A program made the position numbers and the translations under genes. A stretch of 64,000 nucleotides of DNA from Isoetes taiwanensis (taxonomy: Eukaryota > Streptophyta > Lycopodiopsida > Isoetales > Isoetaceae): contig JAJEKV010000057.1 in the NCBI GenBank assembly GCA_021234155.1, forward strand, positions 5,611,821-5,675,820. The letters run 5' to 3'. The notes beneath the pieces are model-generated. The model searched no databases. It was not told the origin of the DNA and was given only the letters and a program-made list of their open reading frames with translations. Positions 31,966-44,949 of this stretch are shown piece by piece. Position 1 is the first letter of the stretch. Each line of letters begins with the position of its first letter.

Positions 31966-33590
31966 GTAAGTAGGACGTAAGAGTTCGGTTTCGATTCTAA
32001 TTCTTGATTTTATTTTGTTTTCTTTGAATAATAAGTTATTAGTGGTTCATTATAGCGGTGAACTTGTTGTAAACATTGGCCCAAAAAGCTGCAGAGACCG
32101 GTGAAATCCAAAAGTGCTGGCGGATCTTCTTTTATCCGGCTAAGCAAAGAATGGGTTAGGAATTTTTAAATCTTTGCGGGTATTATTTTTATTCAGATTC
32201 TTGCACCCTTCGGGTTATATTACCTAGCGAGAACTTGTGGAAGAGCACCGTGTTTCCACAGGGGAAGCAAACGTATTGCAATTAAGGTCTTGGTAGAACT
32301 TAACAATTGCCCGTATATTTGTTTTCTTTTTAATGTTCATGGGTTTCCTAACATGATTCTTATTCAGCTGGGTTTGCAATCCATCTGCTGCTCTTTGTTG
32401 TGGATGGATTTCCATTCTTTTGCATCGCTTGTGGATTGGCAGTAAATCTTATTTATTACAGACTTCTGAAGACCTTTCCATATGTCCGCCTTAGGTGCTC
32501 TTTAATGTTATCTTATTTAATATTTTCAGATATGTTTACGAATACTTTTATCCATGCGATATTACCAAACTAGAATGCTTTGATCTTATGATGTTCTTCT
32601 TGGTTGCTCCTTTGGCAAGTTAAAGATGTAGATGGGTGAGTTTGCTCGAGAAAGCCATCTTAGGTAAAAAAAGAAGGATACGTGGTCTTTGGATGCAAAA
32701 GAGCTGCACAGTTTCTTAGCTTCTAGAGGCTGCTCTTTAACCAAGCATTTAGCAGAGGATTGCAGATATCACGTATTCTAGCACGGGAAACAGAAAAGCA
32801 GAATGAATGTAAATCATCATGCTACGGTACCTTATCGCTCAGGCAATGGAGCCAGCAAATTTGGCTTCGAGAGATAGATGGGAGCGAGGAGCTGCTTGGA
32901 TAGATTTGTGTTTGAATGTAGTGTTCAAGAACAAGCACGATTTTATTTAATCCAACATGTGATACCATTCCATCTGCCATGATGCTCTGCCGTGAATCTA
33001 TGGTACGGTGCCATATATAATTATTTTCTTGCTTTATCAAAGGTGTTGTTGCAATGTAAAGAAATTTCATGCTTGAAGTTGAAATGCTTTTACTTTACTG
33101 ACCTGAATCGTACCGCTCTTGCTCCATAATGTAGCCATACTGTCTTGCGAGAATGTTTGATGCAAACATTATCCTTTGGCATGTTTGATGTCTGCTTCAT
33201 GCACTTATGCTAGATATACAGTTGTCGAGTTGTACTTTTGCAGAAAATTAACTATGAAATAGGTTCGTTAAGCCTATGTCTTCAGAAATGCACCTCCTTT
33301 ATATCTACTTTATATCTACTGCCCATTCTATAAGGTTAAAACTTAAAAATCTCATCCTTCCTTTGAATGTCTACCATTATGGACATGTCTCATTAAAGAA
33401 TCAAATGCTACAAACATTATGCTATAATATTATAGTTTCTTAGGCTTCATATTATTTTTTTTTTTTTTTTTTTGTTATATTGCTACTTATTAGATATTGC
33501 TACATGTTTTACATCCGACATATTATTATTTACAAAATATAACATCAACTCATCCAAGTGTGAAGTCACGTTGTTTGTTCTTTGCCCCGA
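31966..33590. other. AT-rich region, no gene recognised
   Basis: Starts with the GTAAGT donor of the EF-hand relic and could be its intron and 3' region. I find no further EF-hand exon. A T19 homopolymer lies at 33455-33473. A short GC hairpin (TTGCCCC GA AGGGGCAA) lies at about 33580-33597. Confidence 0.5.
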
Positions 33591-33600
33591 AGGGGCAAAA

Positions 33601-33750
33601 AATTTTTTTAACCTATAACAAAAACCATTATATTAAATTAAATTAAACCATTACATTAAACCATTACATTACCTTTAAATTAAATCCCCCTTCAAACCCC
33701 CTTTGGTTTGGGTGCATATTCACACGGGGGGTGACGTAGGGCAGCGAGAG
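33601..33750 (+). repeat. Long inverted repeat, left arm
   Basis: The ~150 bases from AAATTTTTTTAACCTATAAC to GTAGGGCAGCGAGAGC recur as reverse complement at 38071-38223 with few mismatches. Landmarks are the AAACCATTACATT repeats and GGGTGCATATTCACACGGGGGG. The pair encloses ~4.3 kb holding a Helitron end and a dynamin relic. It could be the TIRs of a large element or two copies of a short repeat in opposite orientation. No flanking target duplication was found. Confidence 0.75.
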
Positions 33751-33791
33751 CCCCTATAATTATGTTTTGCACGTACAAAATTAACACCATA

Positions 33792-33821
33792 CTAGTAAAC
33801 GTGTGCCCGGCGTTGCCGGGC
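33792..33821 (-). mobile_element. Helitron 3' terminus (minus strand)
   Basis: On the minus strand the 17-base hairpin GCCCGGCAACGCCGGGC (33805-33821) is followed by ACACGTTTA and CTAG, then T. This is the Helitron 3' hairpin plus CTRR terminus with the invariant T target base. The element body extends to the right. Its 5' TC end could not be located. Confidence 0.65.
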
Positions 33822-36700
33822 TAATGTCCTGGGCGTGTGTTTTTACTCGGCCTTTAACGCCCCTATGCACGTTGATATAGGCAAGATTAGACAATATGGC
33901 GCACATCTCCAAGGGCCTAATGCTATACTTTGTTAGATGTTCCGGTGATATATAGGGTGTGTGTTTATATGGGCCTCTATATAAGACTATACTACAGAGA
34001 TGGGTACTGGATTTTGCCATACAAATTTTGGTCCTCTCTCCAATTTATATGTCTATATTCTTTTTGCTTTTGTTAGAACTTACCAATTTGAATGTGCTAT
34101 TGATGTGGTGATGTGTGCCTGACGTTGTCGCGCATAAATTGGGCGCATTTATATACACGCTCAATGTAAGAATGACTTTATGCCCCTTTTGGGAATCGTG
34201 CCAAAGAAGTCTTAATCTTGTCTTTGCATGTAACCTCTACTTACGCGTCATCTAACAAATCACATATGTTTACGTAATGTTTATCCAAATATTTTATTCT
34301 CCCCCCCCCTTCAAAACCGTTTTTGCCACATAGGCGCATAAGTAGGGCATGTGGTTATATGGAGTTTCATGCATTAGGGTTGATATTTTTTTCACTCATG
34401 CTAACCCTTAAATTCAAATCCTTTAAACTCTAAATGGGCGACAGGTCACTTAATAGAGCGAGTGTGCAAAGATGTTGGTAGGATAGACTGATGCCAAGCA
34501 ATACAAAATATGCAGGAGTTAGAATTGTTCTCTAAGATGGTGAAAACAATGTCAAGAACGAATGTTAAGACGGGAGGATAGGATGCCCTCATTCTAATAG
34601 GATGTGGTTGTACAAACATGTCTTAAACATTTAAGTAAGAGGAGAGAGGGGATGGAGTCCTAATCATAGATTTACACAGTTGAGAAATTATTCTCAATCA
34701 TTATTGGCATGCATAAATTCTACCTCTAAGGATAAACTCTAGCATAGACATTTAATCTTGCCTCCTGTGTGTGCATGCTTGTTTGCGATGTAGTCTTACA
34801 TGTGGCTTTCACAAAGGTACAAATGTGGCTTAACAGCCATGAAATGGACATTCATGATACCAAAATCTGTAAAAACAACAATTCTTAAACAACCTAAATA
34901 CTCTTTCAACCTGTTTAAATGGATGTTTAGTAAAGAGTAGTTCAACAAGTGGCCAATATATAAAGGGCTCGAGAACTTGCACATAAATGATGGAATCCCT
35001 TTGGACCACATTACTTATAGAACACCCATCAACGTAAAAACCGGTTAGGAGCCACTCTGCCCCATCGTCCACTTATATCGTGCCATGTGGCACTTTTTGG
35101 CCCTGTTTCAAAACCAGAAAGCTTAAGAGACTCTGCGTTCCGGCGATGCACTTCTGTAACCAAAATTTACCACAAATTTTATGATGCTTTCTACTTGCAT
35201 TCCGGGCCATTCGACCTGCAGAGTGTCTCCTAACCGATTTTACGTTATAGGAAGCCCATTTAGTCAATCATGGCCGGGCCGCTGCGTCGGTAAGAAAGCC
35301 CACTAAATGGGCTTTCCTATATACATAATGGTAAAGTACCATGGATATTTGTATCCTACTTATGTAGGGTACATATTTTGGTGACTTTAATTGCCTAATT
35401 CTCTTACATCTTTTTCATCATTCTAGAGCTTCCTTTTCCTCATATTTATCGCCATGTTTTCTCATCATTTGTCATTGTGCTTGTTTTGACCATATGTTCT
35501 AGCTCTCTTCATCCACAAATGCCTTAAGACTTCCATTACCAACGTTGATCCCCATTACCAACGTTGATGATGTTAGCTTGTTTTTTTAGGCATCAAAGCC
35601 TATGCTTGAATATTCTCAATTTGGTATGTATTAACGTTTCAATTGCATCCCACAAATCTTAATGATTTTTGCCGACAATAACCTACTGCAAATTCCCCAT
35701 GCTTTATCAAAGATGAATGTTGATGAAGCCATTAAAATTGAAATCAGGATCCATAAGCTTTTACGCAGGTTTTATATTTCTCTTGTGCTTTTACAGGATC
35801 CATAAGCTTTTACGCAGGTTTTATATCCCAACTTTCGTAATGAAATCTGCAATGGTCCTTATTGTCCTTCATAGTCTAGAAAGGCTTGGCAAAGGAAACA
35901 CCCGCATATGAAGAAAAATTGGAGCATTGTGGATGGACCAGCTCCTTAAATCTGCATCCCTTTTGAAGAAATGCCTTCAATAAGCCAACATGTTGGAACC
36001 ACATTTTGTCAACTTGCATTGAGATATTGCCATTATCGTTCATTGCTGAAGCATAATCAAGTCATAGTGCACCTACAGAAGTATAAAAAGGCTCAGATAC
36101 CTCATCTTGAAATGTGAAGCAAGAAAATGGAAACATAATTCCAAGCTTGCAAAAAAATGGCAATGCAATTCCAAGCTTGCAGATACAGATAGCAGATCAA
36201 GATCTTGGATTTAAGTCAAGATCGTGGCTTTTAAAGTGCAATATCCAAATTAGAACTTAAGATTGTTAAGTACTTTCAAGTAATCAAGTTTGAAACCGCA
36301 AATAAAAATGAATGTGTAGTTGTCAAATGTAACAACATATCTTGTTTTTCGCCTAGCATATTAGTCGACAAATAATGCAAAAGCTTAAAGCGCACCACTT
36401 TTTAATGTATGCATTGGGGCAGATTTTTTCTAATTCTACAGTTGCATGAAGCCCATCGGCTTTGCCAATTAAGGATATAGGAGCTCAGGACTTTCATCAA
36501 CCTAAAGCATGGAGCTGAACAGTGCCCACCAAATAAATTGTATTCCCCGTTGTATAAAATTTCAACTACACATTCGTATGGGAAGCATGAGACATATATC
36601 TACATATATCGGAACTTGATTCAGCCATTGAGTATTTTTCAGAAAGAAGACAAACAACGATACTCACTCACTCGCTATTACACCTCTATAAATTTCGAGA
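33822..36700. other. AT-rich region, no gene recognised
   Basis: Likely includes Helitron body sequence. Visible structure is limited to local tandem duplications: CCCATTACCAACGTTGAT twice at ~35535-35567; a ~49-bp unit with GGATCCATAAGCTTTTACGC twice at ~35748-35828; and AATTCCAAGCTTGCA twice at ~36139-36181. Confidence 0.5.
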
Positions 36701-36805
36701 CGGACTATTTTCTTGCAAAGCAAAGACACTTGGAACGCTTGAGAAGTTTAATCGTTTGGGTGTCCACAATAACGAAAAAAGAGAACAAAAAGATTATAGT
36801 CTGTT

Positions 36806-37115
36806 TTGGCAAAATCTAGCTTTGTACGATTACGATTTTTGCATGTTGAGGAAGCTGGGTATAGTCGCCATAGCAGGAGCAAGGGCCACAAAGTCTGTTT
36901 TCACTTATCGACAATGGTGGATCTTCCCGGTATTACCAGAGTTCCTGTAGGCGGGCAGCCATATAACATGTATGAGCAGATTTCTGAAATTATAATGGAG
37001 TATATTAAACCGAATGAGAATATTATTCTGAATGCCTTTATCTGCTAATGTTGATTTTCCAACATGCAAAAGCATTAGAATATCTCGGATGGTAGACAAA
37101 AGGGAGAAACGACTT
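36806..37115 (+). pseudogene. Dynamin-related protein 4C-like GTPase fragment
   Basis: The frame encodes TMVDLPGITRVPVGGQP (the dynamin G3 motif DLPG and its context), then NMYEQISEIIMEYIKPNEN, then IILN. After a one-base shift the next frame gives LSANVDFPTCKSIRISRMVD. This order and wording match the plant DRP4-type dynamin GTPase domain. The P-loop exon, the TKxD motif and the rest of the ~650-residue protein are absent. Stops follow at ~37110. DRPs act in membrane fission, but this copy cannot. It lies inside the 33601/38223 inverted repeat pair. Confidence 0.85.
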
Positions 37116-38070
37116 TAACTGCTTTGTGGACAGATATGGAAAATAGAAACCCCAAACATTCTTCTTATCTCGTAAAGTGATTTCTAGTCGCAGAAATAGA
37201 TATCGAATCTTCATAGCTTGCTACTCGAGTCCGAATAGCTTTTTGCCTAAAGCATCTGAGAGATGCATCCGAGAAAAAAACTTACCGGGACGATTTTTCA
37301 TAGCCTAATACTCATTTGCCAAACTCGGTTACTGCGAAAGAACTCTTCAACCCAAAAAAAAAAAAAGAAAGGGAGAAAATAAAATCATAGGCTTCAAGCT
37401 CCACGGAAGAAAGAGAACAAAATAAAGTTGAAATCCAACCGGTGATCCTTTAAACAATCGCCTAAACTTGGTTTAGGCAAAGACAAAACTCCCTCAATTT
37501 ACAATGAAATGGAAAAAATGAAAGAACAGGAAAGCCTTAGGAGATCTGCTCCTGCCTGTTGCAGGATGAAGCTGGGAATGCCTGGGCCTTCCAGGGGTTC
37601 GTTTCGGCTTCTCGCCATTTTACCCTTGGCAAGAAATCATGGAAGCAAGAGGCGATGAGGAGAGATCTCTGAACGGTGGGCTCTGGCGTTACCCACCGCC
37701 CCCCACCGTGAAATATTGTAAAGGAAGAGGACGGATGCGGAAATTCTGCTCCAAAACTCACGCCAAACCCTAAACCGAGCCAAACCTGCCGGATTACACG
37801 TTCACTTCAAAAATTTCATCCTCCCAAAAATAATTCCGGTGCCAAAATCACGCTTTTGGCCGGAAAACGGAGTGTTACCGGCGGCCGGAAAAAGGGAGAC
37901 ACCCCACCCCAAAAACATTTTAAATAAGTAGATAGTATATTACCTCAAATCTTATAGTATTTTGCAAATCTTGTTATACAGTATAGCAAATTCCATACTT
38001 CCATACCCCACAAACGAGGAACTTTGCGTACGGTGTAGATTAAAGAATAAAGGGTGAATATGCCTATCCA
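37116..38070. other. No gene recognised
   Basis: A minus-strand frame (37537-37761) starting MSFGAEFPHPSSSF is open for 74 codons but unassigned. The 37780-37910 part is Pro/Gly-codon rich and may be promoter or UTR sequence. Confidence 0.4.
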
Positions 38071-38223
38071 ACAGCTCTCGTTGCCCGGAGTCACCCCCCG
38101 TGTGAATATGCACCCAAACCAAAGGGGGTTTGAAGGGGGATTTAATTTAAAGGTAATGTAATGGTTTAATGTAATGGTTTAATTGAATTTAATATAATGG
38201 TTTTTGTTATAGGTTAAAAAATT
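38071..38223 (-). repeat. Long inverted repeat, right arm
   Basis: Reverse complement of 33601-33750, with shared inner edge GCCCGG/GAGAGCTG-like and outer edge GGTTAAAAAATTT. Confidence 0.75.
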
Positions 38224-39290
38224 TCTGTGAATATCTGTGATTCTAATGTTTTTGTGATTCTAAATGTATAATATGCATCAAAAGCCCTCTAAAAGATCAG
38301 AAAATTACACGGAACAGCGGTTAGAAGCAAATGGCGGCAACCTATGTCAACCATAGCCAGCGGGAGAAAGGGCTCCCTTGTTTTTCGAACCTTTCTCTTC
38401 CTATTTTTGCTAATATAATGGTTTAGACAATGCTCCAATGTAAATGCGGTTAGATTTTGTATTTCCGCCTTCTACGTATTTAGGTAATTATTTTTTGTAT
38501 TTTCTACCACATACAACTTACTTTATATATTGGCACTACTTTACATGTTGGCACTATTTAAGACTTTTACCTTTTAGCCGTTTATCCTGCTTTATTAATT
38601 TTTACCCCAAAGATAGTAGGCAACTAGGCACATAAGATGATATGATGGATTCTCACATTGTTGATCAACAACATAAGAATAAGATGAAAATAACAATCAT
38701 ATTGTTCGTTGTTCCATATATTCATATTGTGCAACATTGGGTTGTATCCTCAAACTGAAATTAGGCGAGTCTTAGATCTTCGAAACCAACTTCGCATTCA
38801 GTGGCATCACACAATAGCTAACAATGGACAATGATGGGATGGAGGTGTTAGGATGTTATATAGGATATATCGTGAAGCAATGGTGTTTAAATAAGGTGCA
38901 AGATTTTTTGTGAGGAAACAGTATTCCTCACCCCACGTACTATCGTGTGAGAGAACAACTTACAATTCCCATCTCGAACAGGCACACATTTGACATTAGC
39001 ATCGGATGCATTGTCATTCTCTCTGGATGATAGTTTCTAACAAGAAGAAGCCGGTCAGTTTGGATTCACAAAAGCGCAAAAATTGAATTATGAAGGAGAT
39101 AATATGGAGGAATTTCAAACTTTAGTGGCTAGGGATCCTCAACATCAAGTATAAGGTTGTAGGTTGACTCTGTAGCTACCCCCTCTTTGAACTTGTGCAG
39201 GAGGATGTCTATTTGCTGTGTAGTCATGTAACCTTTATTCAATATAGTATAATTCTTTATCCTTCAAAGGAAAGGGGGAGGGGGTGGGGT
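38224..39290. other. AT-rich spacer, no gene seen
   Basis: No supported coding sequence, and no repeat that I can define. Confidence 0.5.
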
Positions 39291-39294
39291 GAGA

Positions 39295-41282
39295 AGGACA
39301 TTCTGGAGAAGGGTCTGGAGCAAGCCTGCACAGCCTACAGGGAACATCACCTCGGAGCAATGGGTACAGTACTTGCAACAGCTGTACGACCCGCTCGGGG
39401 GCCGGGCACCAGTCCCTCCACAGATAGGCATGGCTCTGGTTATCACAGAGGGGGATGTCATCATGGGCCTACAGTGTCTAGCTAAGGGAAGGCAGCAGAT
39501 TTAGATGGCATGCAGGTAGAACTTCTGAAATGGGCTGGGCCTCCACTGGTGCCTGTCCTCACGGCATTGTTCAATAAAGCATTGCGAGAAGGCTTCCTTA
39601 CGCAATGGACCACTAGTAGAGTAGTGCCCATATACAAAGCAGGGGACCCTCAATGCCCGGCCAACTACCGTACTATTATGATCAGCTCTCTCTTTGCAAA
39701 ACTGTTGGCTGGCATCCTTGAGCAGCGGTTGACAATATGGGCAGAGGAAACGCAAGTGTGAGCTCTTACACAGGCAGGTTTCCGGCCCAGACATTCCACC
39801 ATTGATCATATCTTCACTCTGCGCACATTGATTGAAGATAGCAGGAATCGCCGGCAGAACCTGTACTGTTGTTTCGTGGATTTTGCAAAAGCGTTCAACA
39901 CAGTACCCTGCAACAAGCTATGGGATAGACTGCGATAGCTGGGGACCCCCCTGGACTTGCATAATGCAGTATATAGGCTGTACGAGGCATGCTCAAACCG
40001 TATCACATCGGCAGCACAACCAGTGATCAGTAGCATTGGAGTGCGTCAGGGTTGTCCCCTCTCCCCCACACTCTTTGGCCTATATATTGATCAGTTGGAA
40101 GATTGGCTATCTGAACATGGAGGTGCAGGCGCACATCTCATGCATCACACAATCCGGCAACTTATATATGCTGACGATGTCAACCTCATGGCCTATACTC
40201 CAGAGGACATGCAACGTCACCTGGATGCTCTTGACACTTTTTGCCAACTCACTGGCATGCGAGTTAACTTGGCCAAAACTAGGATGCTGCTAGTTGCATC
40301 ATCCCGTCAGCCAAGGCTTCCCACATTCACTTACCAGGGGCAGGAGGTAGAGGTGGCTCCGACCTACAAGTACTTGGGGATTGAGTTCTCAACTACCACT
40401 CATTGGGATCAGCTATCAGGTTGCGGGTCACGGCGGGTTGGAAAGCACTATATGCCATGCGTAACAACCATGACCACAAAGGCAGAGTTGTATGCACGGG
40501 GCCACCGATCACATTTGTTTGGGCCTTGGTTGAGCCGGTCCTTTTGTATGGGGCAGAAGTGTGGGGTCCGGTGATATCCCTCAATACACAGGAATGACCT
40601 CGGCGGTGCGAAGGCCTTCTTGGCGCGGGCCCCACGGGGTGAAGTCCACAGCCCGCGTGCGGATCCTACTCCGTGAGACGGGCTTTCTACCCTTTCAACG
40701 AGCCGCATTGGGCGCCATATCGTTTATTCCAAAAGGTGGTCGCTATGGTCGATACACGCTTGCCCCACCTTGCTTTGGCCCGCGGCGATGGGTCCTCAAC
40801 CGAATCTGCTGAAAGAAAGACAAGCAAGCTCTGGTTCTCACGGGGTGTGCAGCAAACAGATGCGCCCGTGTCGACAAAGAAAGATCGCGAGGCACTTAAA
40901 CTATACCTAGATGCTACTTTCCTTCGCAAGCCGGGATCGGTGAGAGGCTCGACGCACGTTAAGGCGGGCACACCATCGCCAGCAAGTCAATCCTAGGCTC
41001 ACAAGAGGCCCACACCAGTACTTGTACACCCAGCTGCCCATGAAGAAGCGCAGACTTATAGCTTCCATTCGCACGGGTGCACATCGCCTCTGCATTGAAA
41101 CAGGGCGTTGGGCTCGGGAACCACGAGAGCAAAGGCTTTGCCAGTGTTGCCAACAGGGCGCGATTGAGGATGAATGTCATGCCCTCCAGATCTGCCCAGC
41201 ATTTGCCCATATCCGAGAGCGATATGTTCGATTACTAGTGCCTGGCCAGCCGTTGCATCAGTTATTGCAAGGGCCGAAATAG
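39295..41282 (+). pseudogene. LINE-B copy 1, non-LTR reverse transcriptase (degenerate)
   Basis: Successive plus-strand frames reconstruct a LINE ORF2 from just before the RT to the zinc-binding tail: WVQYLQQLYDPL, then DGMQVELLKWAGPPLVPVLT, ANYRTIMISSLFAKLLAGIL, QAGFRPRHSTIDHIFTLRTL, CCFVDFAKAFNTV, GVRQGCPLSPTLFGLYIDQL, and catalytic LIYADDVNLMAYTPEDMQ (near 40160-40210). After these come MRVNLAKTRML, PTYKYLGIEF, LVEPVLLYGAEVWGP and a final CQCCQQGAIEDECHALQICP zinc motif. The longest open piece is 205 codons (39957-40574). At least five frameshifts or stops make it inactive. No endonuclease or ORF1 is visible upstream. Confidence 0.9.
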
Positions 41283-42266
41283 CATTATAGAACAATTGTC
41301 AATTCTAACAATGAAGTTATAGAATTCTTCATTAGGTTGTCATTAATCCTTTGATGTCTTGATAACATCGAACTTGAGAAGAAGCATCTCACTTTAGTTG
41401 ATATTTATGTTCCCTAACTTTTTCTTATGCCCAATTCATAGCAATTTAGATAACTTGTTTTTGAAGCAGGTTATAGATCTCTTTGGGAATTGAACAATAC
41501 TTTCTCTACTTCCAACTCTTAAAACTCCAAACCTCCTGAAGTCATTGCCTTGTGACTAAAAGATACAAATGGTCCTGCATTTGTGAGGGAAAATAACTTC
41601 TAAAAAAACATCATTACTAATACGATTCCTCTTTGTGAGGCACAATGAGTGGTCAAAATTCCTCTTGTAATTGGGCAGAGAAGACCACAAAATAAGAAGT
41701 CGTGCCGAGTCGGGTCAGGGAAGGCTGGAGACAGTCTACAAAAAACTCACTTGTCTTTTCTGAATTACTGGTTGCTTTCTTTTAAAACTTCTATCTGATT
41801 GCTTATTTTCAAACTACTCTTAATCCTGATTTGAAGTATTATTTTGATCCCTCCAGTGGAGGTGATATGGTTGTGATACCCACTCCTTCCAATTTTGTAT
41901 ATCATGTAACTTTTTGTAACTTTTACATGTAATCTAATACATAACTGTGTGTAGACGTTTGATCTTATATGCCACTCCAGCGCATATGTGTGCATATGTT
42001 GACAAAATCTTGATGCCCTGATTTCATGACCACCTGTTAAGCAATATATATAACCATGTGATATTGATTATAGTATGAAATCGTTTAGAAATATACCTTT
42101 ACGCCCTATCCATGGCTAATGCCTGGTATTCCTAAACCCTAAACCCTTTATCCTAAACCCTTCACATTTGACACTCCATTACCTCATAGCATGATTACAT
42201 ATACCATCTTTTTATTCCACTTGCAGACTCCATTACAACTACCCATTCCAGTCGTCCATAATTAAT
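41283..42266 (+). other. AT-rich region, probably body of a Helitron ending at 42295
   Basis: No gene. Telomere-like CCTAAACCCTAAACCC runs occur at ~42130-42160. The segment from there to the 42267 hairpin is homologous, in reverse complement, to 50680-50790 (shared GGAGTGTCAA-TGTGAAGG and TTTAGG). Confidence 0.5.
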
Positions 42267-42295
42267 GCCCGGCATCGCCGGGCACACGTTTCTAG
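42267..42295 (+). mobile_element. Helitron 3' terminus (plus strand)
   Basis: Hairpin GCCCGGCATCGCCGGGC (42267-42283), then ACACGTTT and CTAG ending at 42295, followed by T. It fits the Helitron 3' rule and belongs to the same family as the end at 50650-50678. Confidence 0.7.
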
Positions 42296-42940
42296 TTTCT
42301 TGTATTCTAACTTCTATTAGTCTTTGTCTTTCTCCTTTTGATTTTCAATTGTAAATCCCATGTGGCCTATAGTCTCTATCCATCTATCTATTCTCCCTAT
42401 TCCCTTAGAATTTAAAAATTGTACGAAATCCTAAAATGTATTATTCAAAAATCCTTGTTGACTCTTATTTTGGCATCATGCAACGAGGTTATACTTACAA
42501 ACCCACCTTTAGAGCAACATGCTACATCTTCTATGCTTAATCATGTGCTATAAGTGTTTACCTCTAGAGGAGGATACACCACATATGTTGACTTATGCAT
42601 GAATGCCGTTGCTGTCATAAAGATCAAAATGTGCATGCATCTAGTTGACTGACACTTTTAGGCATGTATTGGGCTATTTATTTCTCACTTCATACCAAGC
42701 CGACCAATATGTACATGTATCTAGTTGATTGAGACAACCCATGCTTAATACAACGCGGTAAAAAAGTGTGTTTTCAAAGAGCATGGCATATTTGATGAGA
42801 TATGGCGTACGGTATGCCATTCGGGGATTCAGGATAACTAAAAACAGGTCTTCAAAAAATGGAAACTAGGTATATATTCAAGCATGCAATTTTAGTTAAA
42901 AAAAACTCAATCTATTCGAATTTTACATGTTTTTGCATTG
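42296..42940. other. AT-rich spacer, no gene seen
   Basis: No coding or repeat structure supported. Confidence 0.5.
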
Positions 42941-42944
42941 CATC

Positions 42945-44525
42945 CACCCTACGACCCCGCCACTCAACGATTGACCATATCTTTACGCTGCGGGCACTGA
43001 TTGAAGACAGCCGGAATCACCGGCTGGACTTGTATTGCTGCTTTGTGGACTTCGCAAGGCTTTGATATCTGGCCCCCCGGGGAAAAGTTGTGGGCTAGGA
43101 TCAAGCGTCAATCTGGGGCTCCCGGCCGCCGTCGCGAGAATGCCATATCAAAGTTGTATGAGAGTTGTTTTGGCGGGGATGCGGTCGGACAGACCAAGCA
43201 TTTACCGAAGAGTATCGGGTCCGGCGGGGTTGCCCCCCTCGCCGACACTTTTTGGCCTCTACATTGATCGGTTAGAGCCCCGGCTTATCGAAAGCATGGG
43301 GGATGGCATACATCTTTTGCACCGGGTCATCCGCCGGCTCATCTATGCGGGGACGATGTTGGCTTTCTTTGGCCCACCCGAAGATATGCGATCTCACACC
43401 GGATGCCCTAGACACATTTTGTCGCTACGACATCTTGGCGTCACACCGCCAAGACCGGTGGTTCTCATATCCTCTTCCGTCACCCCATGCCTCTGACTCA
43501 CATATCGGCTGTGGGCGTCCGCCCACCTACAAGTACCTAGGGGTGGAGTTCCCCTCCTCGCTTTCTGGGGGAGGCGTCTATATCCGCTTATTGGTGTGCC
43601 AGGCCGGAAAGCGCTTTATGCAATGCGAGAACAACTTGATCACCGGTGAGCTATATGATTGGGGCCATCGGTCACATATTAGGGCACCGGTCGAGGCTTT
43701 GTCCTTCATGCGGGGTCGAGGTTTGGGGCGATGCGTCTCTTTGACGACTGAATGACTTGGAGCAGTGAAGGCATTTTGGCACTCCGCACTTGGGTGAAAC
43801 CTTCGAGTCCCCTATCGATTCCTCGCTGCGCAGAAATCGGATTCTTGCCGCCACCGGCAGCCCTTGATAGACACATCGCCTATTTTCGAGAAAGTGGTTA
43901 CTATGGGTGATGCTCGGCTCCCCGCGACCGGGCTTACACCGTGGCCATGAGTCCCAAATGCTTAGGCCTGTTGGAGGGGTAAGAGAGATCGTGGTTCGCC
44001 GGATGGAACGTCTGAGAATGTGATGCGCATACCGGGGGCAGCCGACCCATCGTGGCGGCCGCGGGAGTACCTAGATGCTTGTTTCCTTGGCAAGCTCACG
44101 GGACCCCATTGCTCTAGAGCAGTCAAAATGGCCCATTACAAGGAGCACATCAACCAGGTGTTAGCCCGGGCCCACACTCTACCGCGTTCCCTACCGAAAA
44201 AAGCTTGCAGCTCATTGCCTCCATTCGCGACAGTGCCCACCATCTTCGAGGCAGGCGGGTGGATTGGGGAGCCCCGCCGGAGACGGGGCTCAATCAGTCT
44301 TTGTCAAACGGGTGCCGTTGAGGATGAGTCTCACACTTTCCGAGTTGCCCGGCGTTGGTCGGTCGGGCAGATCACGCTCCCCTTAGTGCTATTTGGGCGT
44401 GCCCTTGCATTTCTTGATGAACACACCGTCGATGACGTGCCCAGGGGTCATACATCCCAGAGGTACTTGGACCTGCGAGGTCACCTTTGCCCCTTTGGTT
44501 TGTCCGTGACTAGGCACTACTGAGG
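42945..44525 (+). pseudogene. LINE-B copy 2 (degenerate, GC-rich)
   Basis: Same order of motifs as 39295-41282, in many short frames: RHSTIDHIFTLRALIEDSRN, CCFVDFA, a broken QGCP/LFGLYID block, LIYAGTM in place of LIYADD, PTYKYLGVEF, RGHRS-type and LGVKxxRVPYR segments, and finally CQTGAVEDESH in place of the zinc motif. The catalytic aspartates and several Cys ligands are lost. The copy is visibly richer in G and C than the flanking sequence and LINE-B copies 3 and 4. Confidence 0.8.
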
Positions 44526-44724
44526 GGGTGGTGCATGATCAGTATATATTGGGATGTTTCGCATTTTATATGATTAGCACGGGCTTTGTCGGTGATTCAC
44601 GCCCGCGGTTTTTCCCTCGAAAACCCTTCGGGGCGGGGGTTTTTTAATCCGGGCAGTAATCCGCTTGCTGCGTTTTTGTATTGGGTCCCATAGACCGATT
44701 GGTCTCCGTGGACGATAAAAGTAA

Positions 44725-44746
44725 CTTCCTTCCTTCCTTCCTTCCT
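44725..44746. repeat. (CTTC)n microsatellite
   Basis: About five uninterrupted CTTC units, 200 bases after the end of LINE-B copy 2. Confidence 0.9.
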
Positions 44747-44949
44747 ACAAAATTTTGTTTGACATTATGGTTCATCTCAGAAGTTCCAAGTTATGAAACA
44801 GGGTTTCAAGTAAGTAGTAGATCACGGACCCATGTATTGATATATACAAACGGCCATTATTTAAATACACATATTGAATACATGTAAATAAAGGCCTGAT
44901 CACAAACCAATGTAGTGAAATATACAAAAGGCCCTTAATTTAATACATG

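Noticed and set aside
42130-42165. Interstitial telomere from CCTAAACCCTAAACCC
   Set aside because: Only two to three imperfect units, lying inside a Helitron body that repeats them at 50985; not a telomere fusion scar.
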